From: an uncultured Prochlorococcus sp.
Lineage (GTDB): Bacteria; Cyanobacteriota; Cyanobacteriia; PCC-6307; Cyanobiaceae
Direction of reading: 5' to 3'
DNA length: 64,000 nucleotides
Assembly: GCF_902536725.1 (NCBI RefSeq)
Contig: NZ_CACAYO010000002.1
Location: forward strand, 81,685 to 145,684
A program made the translations under genes and the position numbers. The notes beneath the pieces were generated by a model. It had not been told where the DNA came from. It was given only the letters and a program-made list of their open reading frames with translations, and did no database searches. This document shows positions 18,768 to 28,624 of this stretch, in pieces (positions within the stretch are counted from its first letter, which is position 1; each line of letters opens with the position of its first letter).

Positions 18768-19517
18768 ATGAATAATTTATTAGTGAGAGATGTTAAGTAT
18801 CTAGATGAACAATACAGAATAGGTGAAGGCATAATTTCGGATGATGCATTTAAACAACTTGAAAAGCTCTTTATTCCTGTTGATCCAGATCCTGACTACT
18901 TTAATCAAAAAAATAATAAACTTTTGCCAAAATTAGCCAAAGAAAACTATAAAGAATTTTTGGAAAGTTTATTAACAAAAACAAGATTAAGCATTCAACC
19001 AAAAATTGATGGCTGTGCTATTGCAATTAGATATATAGATGGCAAGTTTAATAAAGCTATTACAAAAAAAGGATTTGATGTCTCAAGCAAAATTAAACAA
19101 ATTAAAAATGTCCCCGATTGTATTCCTATCAAACGAGATTTTCAAATTAGAGGTGAACTATACGCTACAAACCAAGTTGCCGGAATTTCCCAAAGAATTA
19201 CAAGAAAATACCTCAATGATAAGAAAGGGATTGGAGAAAGTCTCCGCTTTTGCTGTTTCCAAATACTTAATGGAAGACTTAATCAATACGAAACCCTTAA
19301 CTATATTAAAAAATGTGGCTTCAGCACCCCTGACAGTTACTTCACAAATCATACAAGCGAAATCCAAATATATAAAAAAAATTGGTTAGAGAAAAAAATA
19401 TTTGCTAAATATCCAACTAATGGGATAGTTATAAAAATAAATAGTAGGAAATTACAGTTACTTAGAGAGAAAAGTTTATCTCAAAATAATGAATGGCAAT
19501 ATGCAATTGAAAAATAA
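18768..19517 (+). CDS. Stand-alone NAD-dependent DNA ligase adenylation domain
   Basis: 249 aa against about 670 for LigA. The adenylation-domain motifs are present: KIDG at 79-82 (nucleotidyl lysine Lys79), RGELY for motif III, DGIVIKIN-like NGIVIKINSRKLQ for motif IV, and the protein stops just at motif V (EWQYAIEK). Part of the NAD-binding Ia subdomain is visible (EGIISDDAFKQLEKL). OB fold, zinc finger, HhH and BRCT domains are absent. Either a small nucleotidyl transferase with another job or a minimal ligase. The frame is clean, so recent decay is unlikely. Confidence 0.8.
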   Translation: MNNLLVRDVKYLDEQYRIGEGIISDDAFKQLEKLFIPVDPDPDYFNQKNNKLLPKLAKENYKEFLESLLTKTRLSIQPKIDGCAIAIRYIDGKFNKAITKKGFDVSSKIKQIKNVPDCIPIKRDFQIRGELYATNQVAGISQRITRKYLNDKKGIGESLRFCCFQILNGRLNQYETLNYIKKCGFSTPDSYFTNHTSEIQIYKKNWLEKKIFAKYPTNGIVIKINSRKLQLLREKSLSQNNEWQYAIEK

Positions 19518-19629
19518 CATTAAATAGTACCTTCAAAAAAAAGAGCTCACGATACTGACTTCCAGTATTTACAGTGGAAATGTAATTAAATTTTTGTTAA
19601 ATTCCAAAGCAATTTTGCAGGATAACTAA

Positions 19630-20559
19630 ATGACTGCCACTATTTCAAGACCTAAAATCTCCAACTGGGAAACATCTAATATTCCAAACCTTACAGGCAA
19701 AACAGCGCTAATTACTGGTGCTAATAGTGGTCTTGGATACTACACTTCAAAGGCCTTAGCAGAAAAAAATGCTCATGTTGTTATAGCTTGTAGATCGCTT
19801 GAAAAAGCTAATCAAACTATCAAAAAACTTAAAGGTCTTAATCCTGAAGGATCATTTACGCCTTTAGAATTAGATTTGTCAGATTTAAAAAATATTGTTG
19901 AATTTCAGTCCAAAATTTTTGATAATTTTGAAAATTTGGATTTACTAATCAATAATGCAGGCATTATGCATCCGCCTAAAACTGTTAGTGCTCAGGGCTA
20001 TGAAATACAATTTGCAGTTAATCATCTAGCTCACATGCTTTTGACCCTAAAGCTGCTTCCAATTATTGAAAAAAAAGAAAAATCTAGAATAGTGACGGTT
20101 ACTTCTGGAGCACAATTTTTTGGCAAAGTTGGTTGGAAAAATCTTAAAGCTGAGAACTATTACAACAAATGGGAATCTTACTCCAATAGCAAATTGGCAA
20201 ATGTAATGTTTGCCCTGGAATTAAATGAAAACTTAAAGCACAAAAATATTCTTTCTTTAGCTGCTCACCCAGGAATAGCAAAAACAAACCTCTTTACTGC
20301 TCAAAAACCTAACCCTAGTCCATTGGAAATTTTCTCCTTGGAATTATTTAGCCCTATTTTTCAAACTGCTGAGATGGGGGCTTTACCTCAACTTTTTGCA
20401 GCTACTTCACCAGATGCAAGAGGCGGTGACCATTATGGTCCTAGATTTAATTTCAGAGGCCATCCAAAACTATCCCCTACTTCTCCTTTCGCTATGAATA
20501 AAAAAGAAAGAAAAAATTTATGGGAAAAAAGCCTTGAAATACTTAGTAACTTCTTATAA
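19630..20559 (+). CDS. Short-chain dehydrogenase, retinol-dehydrogenase/POR-like
   Basis: 309 aa. NAD(P)-binding TGANSGLG near 30-37, NNAG in LLINNAGIMHPP, and the active-site pair YSNSK (Tyr/Lys) with Ser in VTVTSGA. The overall pattern follows the retinol dehydrogenase/protochlorophyllide reductase group of SDRs. Substrate unknown. It ends 6 bases inside the convergent 88-aa gene. Confidence 0.88.
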   Translation: MTATISRPKISNWETSNIPNLTGKTALITGANSGLGYYTSKALAEKNAHVVIACRSLEKANQTIKKLKGLNPEGSFTPLELDLSDLKNIVEFQSKIFDNFENLDLLINNAGIMHPPKTVSAQGYEIQFAVNHLAHMLLTLKLLPIIEKKEKSRIVTVTSGAQFFGKVGWKNLKAENYYNKWESYSNSKLANVMFALELNENLKHKNILSLAAHPGIAKTNLFTAQKPNPSPLEIFSLELFSPIFQTAEMGALPQLFAATSPDARGGDHYGPRFNFRGHPKLSPTSPFAMNKKERKNLWEKSLEILSNFL

Positions 20560-20820
20560 ATTTTTCATTTTTACTAACTTTAGAAAATACTTCAAGATAT
20601 GTAATTCACTCTCTGAGAGTTTCATAAATTCTGTTAAAGCATCATAATTTTTTTCATCAATTTTTTTTGACAATTTAATTAAACTATCATGGTTTTCATT
20701 AACAAAGTGCTCAGCAATCTGAGACGGAGTTAACCCCTTTTCAATTAATTCACCTGGAGCGTTTCTCTCCCACTTTTCATAAAACCAAGAGAACCAATAT
20801 TTTGCAGTATTTTCTTCCAT
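20554..20820 (-). CDS. 88-aa helical hypothetical protein, paralogue of 31249-31566
   Basis: Soluble, helix-rich. It has WFSWFYEKWE near the start, PSQIAEHFVNEN in the middle and FMKLSESELHILKYF near the end. The protein at 31249-31566 shares this plan: WFKWLTRELN, PRDVAEAFISRN, FLKLTECEMHVFRI. Both are on the minus strand and both end convergently with an upstream gene. Not recognised as a named family. Confidence 0.68.
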   Translation of the reverse strand: MEENTAKYWFSWFYEKWERNAPGELIEKGLTPSQIAEHFVNENHDSLIKLSKKIDEKNYDALTEFMKLSESELHILKYFLKLVKMKNL

Positions 20821-20920
20821 TAATTAACTTTTCTTTGGCAAATAGTATAAATACTGAAGAAAGATCTCATGATTGAATTACCCCTTAAACACAATTAATA
20901 TAAATGCAATTATAAATTTA

Positions 20921-22336
20921 ATGATAGATAATCATTCTAGTAAAGGAAATATTAATCTTGTAATTGGATTAGGTAAATCTGGATTTTGGGCTGCCAAGTA
21001 TTTGAGAAGCATTGATAAGAGAGTAATTGTTTGGGAAAGTAAAGATGGGAAAGAATTCTTAGAAAGAAAAAAAGAATTAGAAGAGCTTAATATACTAGTC
21101 TCTCTGAATAAAGAATTTGTATTTGAAGAAATTCAACCTTTTTTGAAAGAGATCGAATCTGTTGTTATAAGTCCATCAATACCTTATGACCATATAACTA
21201 TTAATGAATTAAAAAAAAAGGGAATTAAAGTAATTGGAGAAATTAATGTTGCATGGGAAATTTTAAAAGACACTAATTGGATAGGTATTACTGGCACTAA
21301 TGGCAAGACTACTGTTACTCATCTACTAAGCCATATACTCTGTGATAATGGATTATATGCTCCTTTTGCTGGAAATATTGGCACACCTTTGTGTAAATAT
21401 GCTCACTCCAAAAAACATGAAAGAATTGATTGGGTTGTAGCTGAATTAAGCAGTTATCAAATAGAAATATCTCCAGAAGTAAAACCTAATATTGGAATAT
21501 GGACAACCTTCACAGAAGATCATCTAGAAAGACATAAAACACTTGAAAACTATTTCAATATAAAAAAAAGCTTGCTAGAAAAATCTGATTTTAGAATTTA
21601 TAATTATGACGATAAAAACCTCAGAAATCACTACAGTTTGCTATCAAGTGGGGTTTGGATAACAACTAGTTTCGATAAATCAAATTTTATTCAATGCGAT
21701 TATTGGATAGATGATCAAACATACATTGTTGAGAGAGGAAAGAAATTATTCAAACTTGAACATTTTTCTTTAAAAGGAATGCATAATCTTCAAAATCTTT
21801 TATTGGTAATTGCAGCAGCGAGAAAAGTAGGTTTATCTGGAAATAAGATTAAAGATTCTTTATCTAATTACAAACAATTACCCCATAGGATGGAAACAAT
21901 TTATAAAAATAATGATTTGGAAATAATTAATGATAGTAAAGCTACAAATTTTGACTCATCTATTGCAGGAATAAATTCAATTGAAGGTCAAATAATAATC
22001 ATTGCTGGGGGTAGATTAAAAGGGAATGAATATAGAGAGTGGATAAAAGTTTTAAAGAAAAAAGTTAAATGTGTTTTCCTTTTTGGAGAAAGCTCAAAAG
22101 TGCTAAAAATGGCGCTTATTAATGAAGGATTTAAAAAAAATATTTTTGAATTTTCAGAACTAAAAGAGCTTTTAAATTTTGTTTTTCATTATTTACAAAA
22201 TAATAGGGTTGGAACATTATTATTCTCACCTTCATGCTCTAGTTTTGATCAGTTTAAAAATTATGAAGAGCGTGGAGATTATTTCAAGAAACTAATAGGT
22301 GAAAAATTAAAGGTTAATAAATCCATTTTTTGTTAA
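20921..22336 (+). CDS. murD: UDP-N-acetylmuramoylalanine-D-glutamate ligase
   Basis: Adds D-Glu to UDP-MurNAc-L-Ala in peptidoglycan synthesis. Mur-ligase features: N-terminal Rossmann [16 protein letters not shown] loop [24 protein letters not shown], and the C-terminal [14 protein letters not shown] with GGRLKGNEY. The ATG at 20921 (471 aa) is preferred over a TTG 48 nt upstream, which would add an unconserved-looking leader and has no ribosome-binding site. Confidence 0.94.
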   Translation: MIDNHSSKGNINLVIGLGKSGFWAAKYLRSIDKRVIVWESKDGKEFLERKKELEELNILVSLNKEFVFEEIQPFLKEIESVVISPSIPYDHITINELKKKGIKVIGEINVAWEILKDTNWIGITGTNGKTTVTHLLSHILCDNGLYAPFAGNIGTPLCKYAHSKKHERIDWVVAELSSYQIEISPEVKPNIGIWTTFTEDHLERHKTLENYFNIKKSLLEKSDFRIYNYDDKNLRNHYSLLSSGVWITTSFDKSNFIQCDYWIDDQTYIVERGKKLFKLEHFSLKGMHNLQNLLLVIAAARKVGLSGNKIKDSLSNYKQLPHRMETIYKNNDLEIINDSKATNFDSSIAGINSIEGQIIIIAGGRLKGNEYREWIKVLKKKVKCVFLFGESSKVLKMALINEGFKKNIFEFSELKELLNFVFHYLQNNRVGTLLFSPSCSSFDQFKNYEERGDYFKKLIGEKLKVNKSIFC

Positions 22337-22436
22337 AGGATCATTTCGTAATTTTCAGGTCGGTCATCACAACCGTCCCCCCCTAGCAAATATTCACTTA
22401 ATTAGTTAGATTTTGACTATAAATTATCTACTAGTA

Positions 22437-22751
22437 ATGAGTGAATCTAACAATTTACCTCAAGCAATAAGTTATAAAAAATTAAGTTACTTGATGCTTA
22501 AGGCACAAAAGGATTCTCACTTTTCTGATGAATTAGCAGAAATAGAAAGTCCCGAAAAAAGAGAATTTGAAGAGTTAATAAACACTTGGGAAGCTTCAAC
22601 TAAGAAAGTAGTTAATGAGTTATCAAAAAGAAAAGAGAATTTACTAAAAGATAAATCACCAAATTCTTTAATTGCTCTTGGTGCTTTGGAAGTTCACCTT
22701 AATATGGCTTTACAAGCCTTAAATGCTTTTAATAAAGGAGTTGATGGGTAA
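22437..22751 (+). CDS. 104-aa soluble hypothetical protein
   Basis: Highly charged and helical (SPEKREFEELINTWEASTKK, then NSLIALGALEVHLNMALQALNAF). The ATG at 22437 begins MSESNN; an in-frame start 24 nt upstream is less likely. Not recognised. It sits between murD and the convergent pirin gene, 14 nt apart. Confidence 0.65.
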   Translation: MSESNNLPQAISYKKLSYLMLKAQKDSHFSDELAEIESPEKREFEELINTWEASTKKVVNELSKRKENLLKDKSPNSLIALGALEVHLNMALQALNAFNKGVDG

Positions 22752-22765
22752 AAGTAACATATAAA

Positions 22766-23497
22766 TTACAAGGAAGGCATCGAAAATAATAGAAAATCTA
22801 GGTTTTTTTCAGTATCTATTGAGACATCATCATAATAATTAACTTCAAAACCCAAGCCATCTCCTGATTCGAGACATATATTTGAATTAGAGTCTTTACT
22901 TTTTAGTAAAAGATTACCTTCTATTATTTGTATCCAATTATATTTATCGATTTTTAATGGCAATTTTTTTTCTTTAATTGGTTTATATTTACAACGCCAT
23001 ATAGAGATACTTTGATTTAGAAAAAGCTTATTATTTTTTACGTCTTTGTAATTAAAAATAAGATTATCCCACAACTTTTCATTTAATGAAATTTGATCAT
23101 ATCGGGGTTTGATATTTTCTTTTTCAGGGCATATCCAAATCTGGAACAACTTACAGGTCTCATTTTCTTCATTCTTCTCGCTATGAAAGATTCCAGTACC
23201 TGCAGACATAACTTGAACTTCATCTTTGTGAATTTTACCAAGATTATTTAACGAATCTCTATGAGTTATTGCTCCTTTTGTTACAACAGTAATTATTTCC
23301 ATATTTGCATGAGAATGTGTATTAAATCCTGCATTAGGAGAAATAATATCTTCGTTTATAACTCTAATTTTCCCAAAATTATCCCATTTTGGATCTCTAT
23401 GCTCTGCGAAAGAAAATGAATGCATCGAATTTAGCCATTCTCTAGTCGATCTAAATCTTTCTTGAGATTTCCTTATTTTAATTATTTTCAAAGACAT
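22766..23497 (-). CDS. Pirin-family bicupin
   Basis: 243 aa. The pirin N-terminal cupin is clear: NTHSHANMEIITVVTKGAITHRDSLNN, then VQVMSAGTGIFHSEKN. The two His of HSH, the later His and Glu give the usual metal site. The second cupin half is weaker. YhhW-like pirins can have quercetinase activity; the natural role in cyanobacteria is unknown. Starts with MSLKIIKIRKSQERFRSTREWLNS, a typical pirin beginning. Confidence 0.92.
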   Translation of the reverse strand: MSLKIIKIRKSQERFRSTREWLNSMHSFSFAEHRDPKWDNFGKIRVINEDIISPNAGFNTHSHANMEIITVVTKGAITHRDSLNNLGKIHKDEVQVMSAGTGIFHSEKNEENETCKLFQIWICPEKENIKPRYDQISLNEKLWDNLIFNYKDVKNNKLFLNQSISIWRCKYKPIKEKKLPLKIDKYNWIQIIEGNLLLKSKDSNSNICLESGDGLGFEVNYYDDVSIDTEKNLDFLLFSMPSL

Positions 23498-23583
23498 AAA
23501 TACTAAGAAAGAAATATGGTGTATTTGTGTAAATTAAATATTTTGAAAATTATAAGTTGTGAATAAGTGGAATTACTTTTTCT

Positions 23584-23712
23584 TTATTTGTTAATTTTAC
23601 TTTGTGCTTTATTTGCTTTATTAATTATTTTTTTTGCTTCTTCTCTCGTAGAACATTTTTCTGCTTCAACATTCAAGTTTTTTAATTTATTTAGTTGCTT
23701 TGAAATTTTCAT
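23584..23712 (-). CDS. 42-aa charged microprotein
   Basis: ATG start, 42 codons, Lys/Asn rich and probably one or two amphipathic helices (STREEAKKIINKANKAQ). No membrane segment. It lies between pirin and DUF1643 genes in a gap otherwise empty. Coding status rests on a clean frame and typical codon use. Confidence 0.5.
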   Translation of the reverse strand: MKISKQLNKLKNLNVEAEKCSTREEAKKIINKANKAQSKINK

Positions 23713-23794
23713 ATGGTGTTAACTTAACAAATAGAAATTAACATAAATTTAATGGAATAGCTAAAAATACTGTTTTGGATTTGAGCCTTACTAC

Positions 23795-24331
23795 CTAAAA
23801 ATAAGATTGGAGGATGGAATTATCAGAACAGTATAGAGGATGTATTGGATTATCTTTGATTGTTTTCTTAATTAAAAGCGGTCCAAGAGAATTATCAAAA
23901 TTATTTTTCCTAATTGAGTTATATTGCATTATTTTTTTTGATATTTTTTTATTTCTATTCAGAAATTTCCCTTGGTTACCCCAACCTAACCATAAATCAC
24001 AATTTTTATTTTCAGACCAGTGTTTTAAGTTTTTATTAATATGATTATTGTTTAGATGACCAACAGGATTTTTGTGATTAAAAAGTTTTTCTGGTTTGTT
24101 TGAAATAAGAGCAAATAGATTGATTAATTTTAATTTGCCATAATTATTGTTTTTCGAAATTTTGATTATCTTTTTTGTTGTATTATCTACGAAAATTTCA
24201 TCCGACAATGAGGGATTTAAACCAATAAAAATAATTTCCTTTGTAGATGTAGAAATCTTATAACTTAAACTCCATCTATATAGTTTGTCAGCACTTATTA
24301 AACAATTTCTTTCTAGAAATAAATTTTTCAA
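23795..24331 (-). CDS. DUF1643 family protein
   Basis: 178 aa. Family features: YRWSLSY near the start, FIGLNPSLSDEIFVDNTTKKII, then YGKLKLINLFAL, PVGHLNN, and LWLGWGNQG. DUF1643 proteins have no settled function. The start overlaps the stop of the DUF2214 gene by 4 nt, so the two are co-expressed. Confidence 0.85.
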   Translation of the reverse strand: MKNLFLERNCLISADKLYRWSLSYKISTSTKEIIFIGLNPSLSDEIFVDNTTKKIIKISKNNNYGKLKLINLFALISNKPEKLFNHKNPVGHLNNNHINKNLKHWSENKNCDLWLGWGNQGKFLNRNKKISKKIMQYNSIRKNNFDNSLGPLLIKKTIKDNPIHPLYCSDNSILQSYF

Positions 24332-24819
24332 CCTAAACCTACACCTCGAGCCATAAGAGTGGCAAAAAGAGGAATTGTAGCAAAGCCTACTAATTCAGTA
24401 GTTATGATGAGTCTGAACCTCTTAACTAGATTCTGAGATATTTCAGGTAATTTATTCTTACTTAATGGAATAGCCCATAAGATATATGTTGTTGTTGGGT
24501 ATAAAGAAAGTAATCCCACCAGAATGTAAAGAGAAACCTTTATCCAAAAGACAGGGTTACCTGTATAGAAATCACCTCCTTGGCCAAAATACTTAACACG
24601 CAAAATCCCAGTAACTAATATTGCAACTCCTGCCAAACCATAAACCACATCTGCAATTATCATTGAAATCGTCTCATTTCTATTAAGACCTACTTTGAGA
24701 GTCAATCTCTCAAACAAAAGAGAACCGAAACACAAAATAATTCCTAAATAATGAACATATGCTACTAGTGCACTTTTAGCAATTTCACCTGTTAATAAAG
24801 TTCCTAATAACATGTTCAA
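24328..24819 (-). CDS. DUF2214 family membrane protein
   Basis: 163 aa with four predicted helices. ALVAYVHYLGIILCFGSLLFERL is the family-like first helix, with ILVTGILRVKYFGQGGDFYTGNPVFWIKV in the middle. The family is common in cyanobacteria and proteobacteria without known function. First gene of a two-gene unit with DUF1643. Confidence 0.83.
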   Translation of the reverse strand: MNMLLGTLLTGEIAKSALVAYVHYLGIILCFGSLLFERLTLKVGLNRNETISMIIADVVYGLAGVAILVTGILRVKYFGQGGDFYTGNPVFWIKVSLYILVGLLSLYPTTTYILWAIPLSKNKLPEISQNLVKRFRLIITTELVGFATIPLFATLMARGVGLG

Positions 24820-24900
24820 GTCAAAATTTATACAATCCTAACCACCAAATGAAGAATTTGTTTAGAAATAAATTAATAACTTAAAAGCAAGGTATTAAAT

Positions 24901-25650
24901 CTAAGACTCTAAATACTTTTTCTGGCCATCTTCAAAAAAATCCTTTTTATTCCATACTTCGATTACATCTGGGAAATGTTTTTCCATACAATTATCACAA
25001 ACCCCATGACTGAATCTAATATCACTAATTTTCGAAAGATATTTTTCTAAATGCATCCAATCGCCCTCCTTATTTTTCACTTCTCTGCAATATGAACAGA
25101 CAGATAAAATACCTTCCTGTTTGTGCAAGTTAGATAATGCATCTAGCAAGTTCAATGACTTTTTTCTAAGCTCTAAAAATGAAACTATTTGCTTGGATAA
25201 TAATTCCATAATATTGAATTGTTGTGTGGTTAGATTTCCTGGCTTTCTATCTATTACACAAAGAGTTCCAAGTTTATTACCATCACTATTTCTAAGTGGA
25301 AAACCTGCATAAAAACGAATCTTGGGGTCTCCTGTTACCAATGGATTATTTATAAATCTTTCATCTTGGAAGGCATCATGAATAATTAATGGACTATTTT
25401 CTTTTATTGCATGGGTACAAAAAGACCAATCTCTTCTAGTTTCCGTTATTTGAAGTCCTATTTTGGATTTAAACCATTGTTTATCTTTGTCTACCAAAGT
25501 CATTAAAGAAATAGGCACATTACAGGTTGTAGCAGCTATTTTTGTAATATCGTCATAACATGATTCTGGCTTGGTTCCCAAAATCCTATATTCTGCTAAA
25601 GCTTTTAATCTTCTTTCCTCTTCTTCTTTTTTTGATACAAGATTCTGCAT
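24901..25650 (-). CDS. GAF-domain protein with C-terminal CxxC/CxxC module
   Basis: 249 aa. The GAF domain spans about 25-165 (PISLMTLVDKDKQWFKSKIGL, then FCTHAIKE, then FYAGFPLRNSDGNKLGTLCVID). The tail carries VCSYCREVKNKEGDWMHLEKYL and SHGVCDNCMEKHF, a metal-site-like module known at the end of many bacterial sensor proteins. No kinase or output domain follows, so it may signal through a partner. The Cys in LCVID is in the usual GAF position, but there is no evidence for a bound chromophore. Confidence 0.82.
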   Translation of the reverse strand: MQNLVSKKEEEERRLKALAEYRILGTKPESCYDDITKIAATTCNVPISLMTLVDKDKQWFKSKIGLQITETRRDWSFCTHAIKENSPLIIHDAFQDERFINNPLVTGDPKIRFYAGFPLRNSDGNKLGTLCVIDRKPGNLTTQQFNIMELLSKQIVSFLELRKKSLNLLDALSNLHKQEGILSVCSYCREVKNKEGDWMHLEKYLSKISDIRFSHGVCDNCMEKHFPDVIEVWNKKDFFEDGQKKYLES

Positions 25651-25781
25651 TAATCTTCACCAATTGTTAAAACTCTAAAATTAAAGTTTCTTAAAAAAAC
25701 TCTTTTCATCTAATACTTAATAAAAAAAAGATAAACTTATTGATTTGTTACTTACTGATTTATTAATTATTAATTTATTCT

Positions 25782-27029
25782 TTAATGTTTTAACTTTGAG
25801 ACTGCCATCCCAGCGATCCATCCACTTGTCCAACAATGTTGAAAATTAAATCCACCTGTGATACCGTCAACATCCAAAACTTCACCAGAAAAAAATAACC
25901 CTGGACAAATTAAGCTCTCCATACTTTTAAAATTAACCTCATTAATTTTTACGCCTCCGGAAGAAACAAATTCCTCTCCAAATGGACCTTTGCCCGAAAT
26001 TATATATTTATCCCTCATTAGAATATTTATCATTTTCTCCCTTTCATCCGCCAGTAAATCAGCCCACTTTTTCTCTTTATCAATACCTATTTTCTTTAAT
26101 AAAAAAATCCATAATCTTTTTGTTAATAGTGGAACAGGTCTACTGTTAATTAAATTTACCTTGCCTTTATTTAATCTTAAATAATTAACTTTTTCTTTTA
26201 AGTCCTTATAACTTAAAGAAGACCATTTAATGATTAGGTTAAATTTATATTTTTGGCTATAAAGTTCCCTTGCTGCAATGGATGAAAGTTTTAATACTGC
26301 TGGCCCACTAAAACCCCAATGAGTTATTAGTAAATCGCCTCTATTTTGAAAATTCTTATTGTTTAATTTAATTTCTACATCTATGTCCTTTATCGATACT
26401 CCACTACATTCATCCAAATTTGGTTCTTTTGTTGAAAAAGTAAAAAGCGATGGTACGGGTTTAACAATGTTATGTCCAAGATTTTGAGCTAATTTATATC
26501 CGCTTGGATTACCTCCAGTTGAAAGAGCAATATTTTTTGTAATTACCTTTGCTTTTTTAAGACTAAAAATATTGAATATATTATCTGGATTTTTTGAAAT
26601 TTCTTTTACAAAAAATTTTGTTAATATCTCTACGTTTTTTGATAGAGCACTTTTTCTCAAACAATCAATTACATCTGAAGAAGAATTAGACACTGGGAAT
26701 ACTCTTAAATCTTCCTCAATTTTTAATTTTAACCCTTTTTTCTCGAACCAATCATATACATCTCCAGCTGCAAAACGATTAAATGATTCCAAGAGCTGAA
26801 TTCCACCTCTGGGGTAATTATCAACTAGTTCATTCGGTATCCATGTCGCATTAGTGACGTTACATCTTCCACCTCCACTAATCCTTACTTTCTCCATAAG
26901 TTTTGAAGTGCCTTCAAGAATTATTATTCTTTTTACTCCATGTTCAGCAGCAGTAATTGCCGTCATAAAACCAGCTGCACCTCCTCCTACAATTGCTAAA
27001 TCAAAAGGTTCCAAAAACTTATTATTCAA
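25782..27029 (-). CDS. BaiN/HI0933-family flavoprotein
   Basis: 415 aa. FAD-binding GGGAAGFMTAITAAEHG at the N-terminus, then the family pattern KVRISGGGRCNVTN, and near the end LFFSGEVLDVDGITGGFNFQHCWTSGWIAG. BaiN-like enzymes are flavin oxidoreductases of broad or unknown substrate. The gene is complete and monocistronic. Confidence 0.92.
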   Translation of the reverse strand: MNNKFLEPFDLAIVGGGAAGFMTAITAAEHGVKRIIILEGTSKLMEKVRISGGGRCNVTNATWIPNELVDNYPRGGIQLLESFNRFAAGDVYDWFEKKGLKLKIEEDLRVFPVSNSSSDVIDCLRKSALSKNVEILTKFFVKEISKNPDNIFNIFSLKKAKVITKNIALSTGGNPSGYKLAQNLGHNIVKPVPSLFTFSTKEPNLDECSGVSIKDIDVEIKLNNKNFQNRGDLLITHWGFSGPAVLKLSSIAARELYSQKYKFNLIIKWSSLSYKDLKEKVNYLRLNKGKVNLINSRPVPLLTKRLWIFLLKKIGIDKEKKWADLLADEREKMINILMRDKYIISGKGPFGEEFVSSGGVKINEVNFKSMESLICPGLFFSGEVLDVDGITGGFNFQHCWTSGWIAGMAVSKLKH

Positions 27030-27178
27030 TATACTTCAATCTGATAATAGCAAGTAGTTACATAGAAAAATTACTCCAAAAACTACAAAAATACATAATA
27101 AATAGCTGCAATTAACTAATTTTTAAATTTCTAAAAGAAATCAACGCAGTCGTTATTTTTATGCTTTACCTTGATTAA

Positions 27179-27415
27179 ATGAATTCATTATTTTCTTACG
27201 TTAAATATTCTGAGGCCAGTTTTCCTATGACTGGTCAATATACTGCTCTTCTTTTAATTACTTCTGTTATTTGGGTTCTACTTTGGTTTGGATATAGACA
27301 AAATAAGATAAATGATGAGATCAAGAAAAAAGAAAAAGAAGATAGAATTAATGCGAAAGTTCAAAGACGAAAGAAGTTAGAGAGTTTGTACCCTACTAAT
27401 AAAAAAACTGTTTAG
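27179..27415 (+). CDS. 78-aa single-helix membrane protein
   Basis: One membrane helix about 20-40 (YTALLLITSVIWVLLWFGY) and a long basic/acidic coiled-coil-like tail (NKINDEIKKKEKEDRINAKVQRRKKLE). The tail ends in SLYPTNKK, as in the 57-aa protein at 16485. First of three closely spaced + strand genes. Confidence 0.7.
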   Translation: MNSLFSYVKYSEASFPMTGQYTALLLITSVIWVLLWFGYRQNKINDEIKKKEKEDRINAKVQRRKKLESLYPTNKKTV

Positions 27416-27431
27416 AATAAATTTTTAAAAC

Positions 27432-27530
27432 ATGAAAAAAAATAATTTCAAATCACTAATTCAGTACTTACCTGGGATTCTGATTCTTATTTATGTATTC
27501 TTTTTAGCATTTACTCAATTTATAAAATAA
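27432..27530 (+). CDS. 32-aa membrane microprotein
   Basis: ATG start 17 nt after the 78-aa gene. A single helix covers most of the chain (GILILIYVFFLAFTQF), flanked by Lys residues. Size is in the range of small photosystem or cytochrome b6f subunits, but the sequence matches none that I recognise. The EamA gene follows after 21 nt. Confidence 0.55.
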   Translation: MKKNNFKSLIQYLPGILILIYVFFLAFTQFIK

Positions 27531-27551
27531 AGTTTTTAATAATTATTCGTT

Positions 27552-28424
27552 TTGATTGGAATCCTTTCTGCTTTTGGAGCTGCTACATCTTGGACATATG
27601 CGTGCTTTATTTGGCGTGCGCAAACTCAAAAATATAAATCAATAGATATTAATTTAATAAAAAATATAATAGCTTTCTTAATTTTTATACCGGCTTTTAT
27701 CAATCTAAGTTCTACAACTGCATTAAAAAACATATTTATACTACTTTTTAGTGGAATAATTGGTATTGGTTTGGGTGATACTTTCTATTTAAAGTCACTA
27801 CAAACAATTGGCACAAGAAAAACTTTATCTATAGAAACTCTTTCTCCCTTAATGGCAGCTTTGTCAGGAGAATTTTTTATTAATGAAAATTTAACAACTA
27901 AATCATGGGTTGGAATAATTATAGTAACGATTTCGCTATTTATAATTCTCAGAAAAGGTAACAATTTTAAAGAGGAAAATTCCTCTTTCTCAGAAAAAAA
28001 TAACTTTAAGATTTTTGCTTTTCCTTTTTTATCAGTTTTATGTGCTGTTCTTGGAGGTCTTTTATCAAGGATGGTTTTCCTTCAAAGTAATTTATCTCCT
28101 TTCCTTACAACTGAAATAAGATTATTAGGCGCAATAATTTTTTTGATTAGTCTAAAAGGATTTAAGATTAATTTTTTCTTAAAAAACATGGACAAAAAAC
28201 AACAAAAAAGATTTTTTATTTCAATACTTCTTGGAACAAATATAGGAATATTTCTACAACAAGTTGTTTTTAAAACCCTTCCCATAGGAATTGGATGGGC
28301 TTTATTAAGCACATCTCCTGTAATTTCTTTATTTTTAGCTAAGAATGAGGAAAGTGAAATTACCAAAAAAATAACATTTTTTACTTGTTTTTTATTTTTT
28401 GGCTTGACATTAATAATTCTTTAA
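27552..28424 (+). CDS. EamA/DMT-family transporter
   Basis: 290 aa, ten predicted helices in two EamA repeats (about 1-130 and 150-290). Signatures: GIGLGDTFYLKSLQTIGTRKTLSIETLSPLMAAL in the first half and GTNIGIFLQQVVFKTLPIGIGWALLSTSPV in the second. Family members export amino acids or metabolites; the substrate is not readable. TTG start, no upstream ATG in frame. Confidence 0.88.
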   Translation: MIGILSAFGAATSWTYACFIWRAQTQKYKSIDINLIKNIIAFLIFIPAFINLSSTTALKNIFILLFSGIIGIGLGDTFYLKSLQTIGTRKTLSIETLSPLMAALSGEFFINENLTTKSWVGIIIVTISLFIILRKGNNFKEENSSFSEKNNFKIFAFPFLSVLCAVLGGLLSRMVFLQSNLSPFLTTEIRLLGAIIFLISLKGFKINFFLKNMDKKQQKRFFISILLGTNIGIFLQQVVFKTLPIGIGWALLSTSPVISLFLAKNEESEITKKITFFTCFLFFGLTLIIL

Positions 28425-28501
28425 ACTCCGAGTTAATGTAAAAAATACTCATGTTAATAAAATTCAAATTAAATAAAATTACTCTATAAACACTTAAAAC
28501 A

Positions 28502-28624
28502 ATGAAAACATTAAAGAGAAAAAGACTCGGCACATTAGAAGTTTATGTTATTTTTTTAAGCTGCATTTATGCAGGCTTTATAGGTTATAAATCTCTATTA
28601 AATGTTTTATTTACTTGGAATTAA
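28502..28624 (+). CDS. 40-aa membrane microprotein
   Basis: ATG start. Basic N-terminus (KTLKRKRLG) and one helix about 11-32 (LEVYVIFLSCIYAGFIGY). The positive-inside rule puts the N-terminus in the cytoplasm. It converges with the next gene with a 4-nt stop overlap. Begins the microprotein-rich part of the window. Confidence 0.58.
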   Translation: MKTLKRKRLGTLEVYVIFLSCIYAGFIGYKSLLNVLFTWN

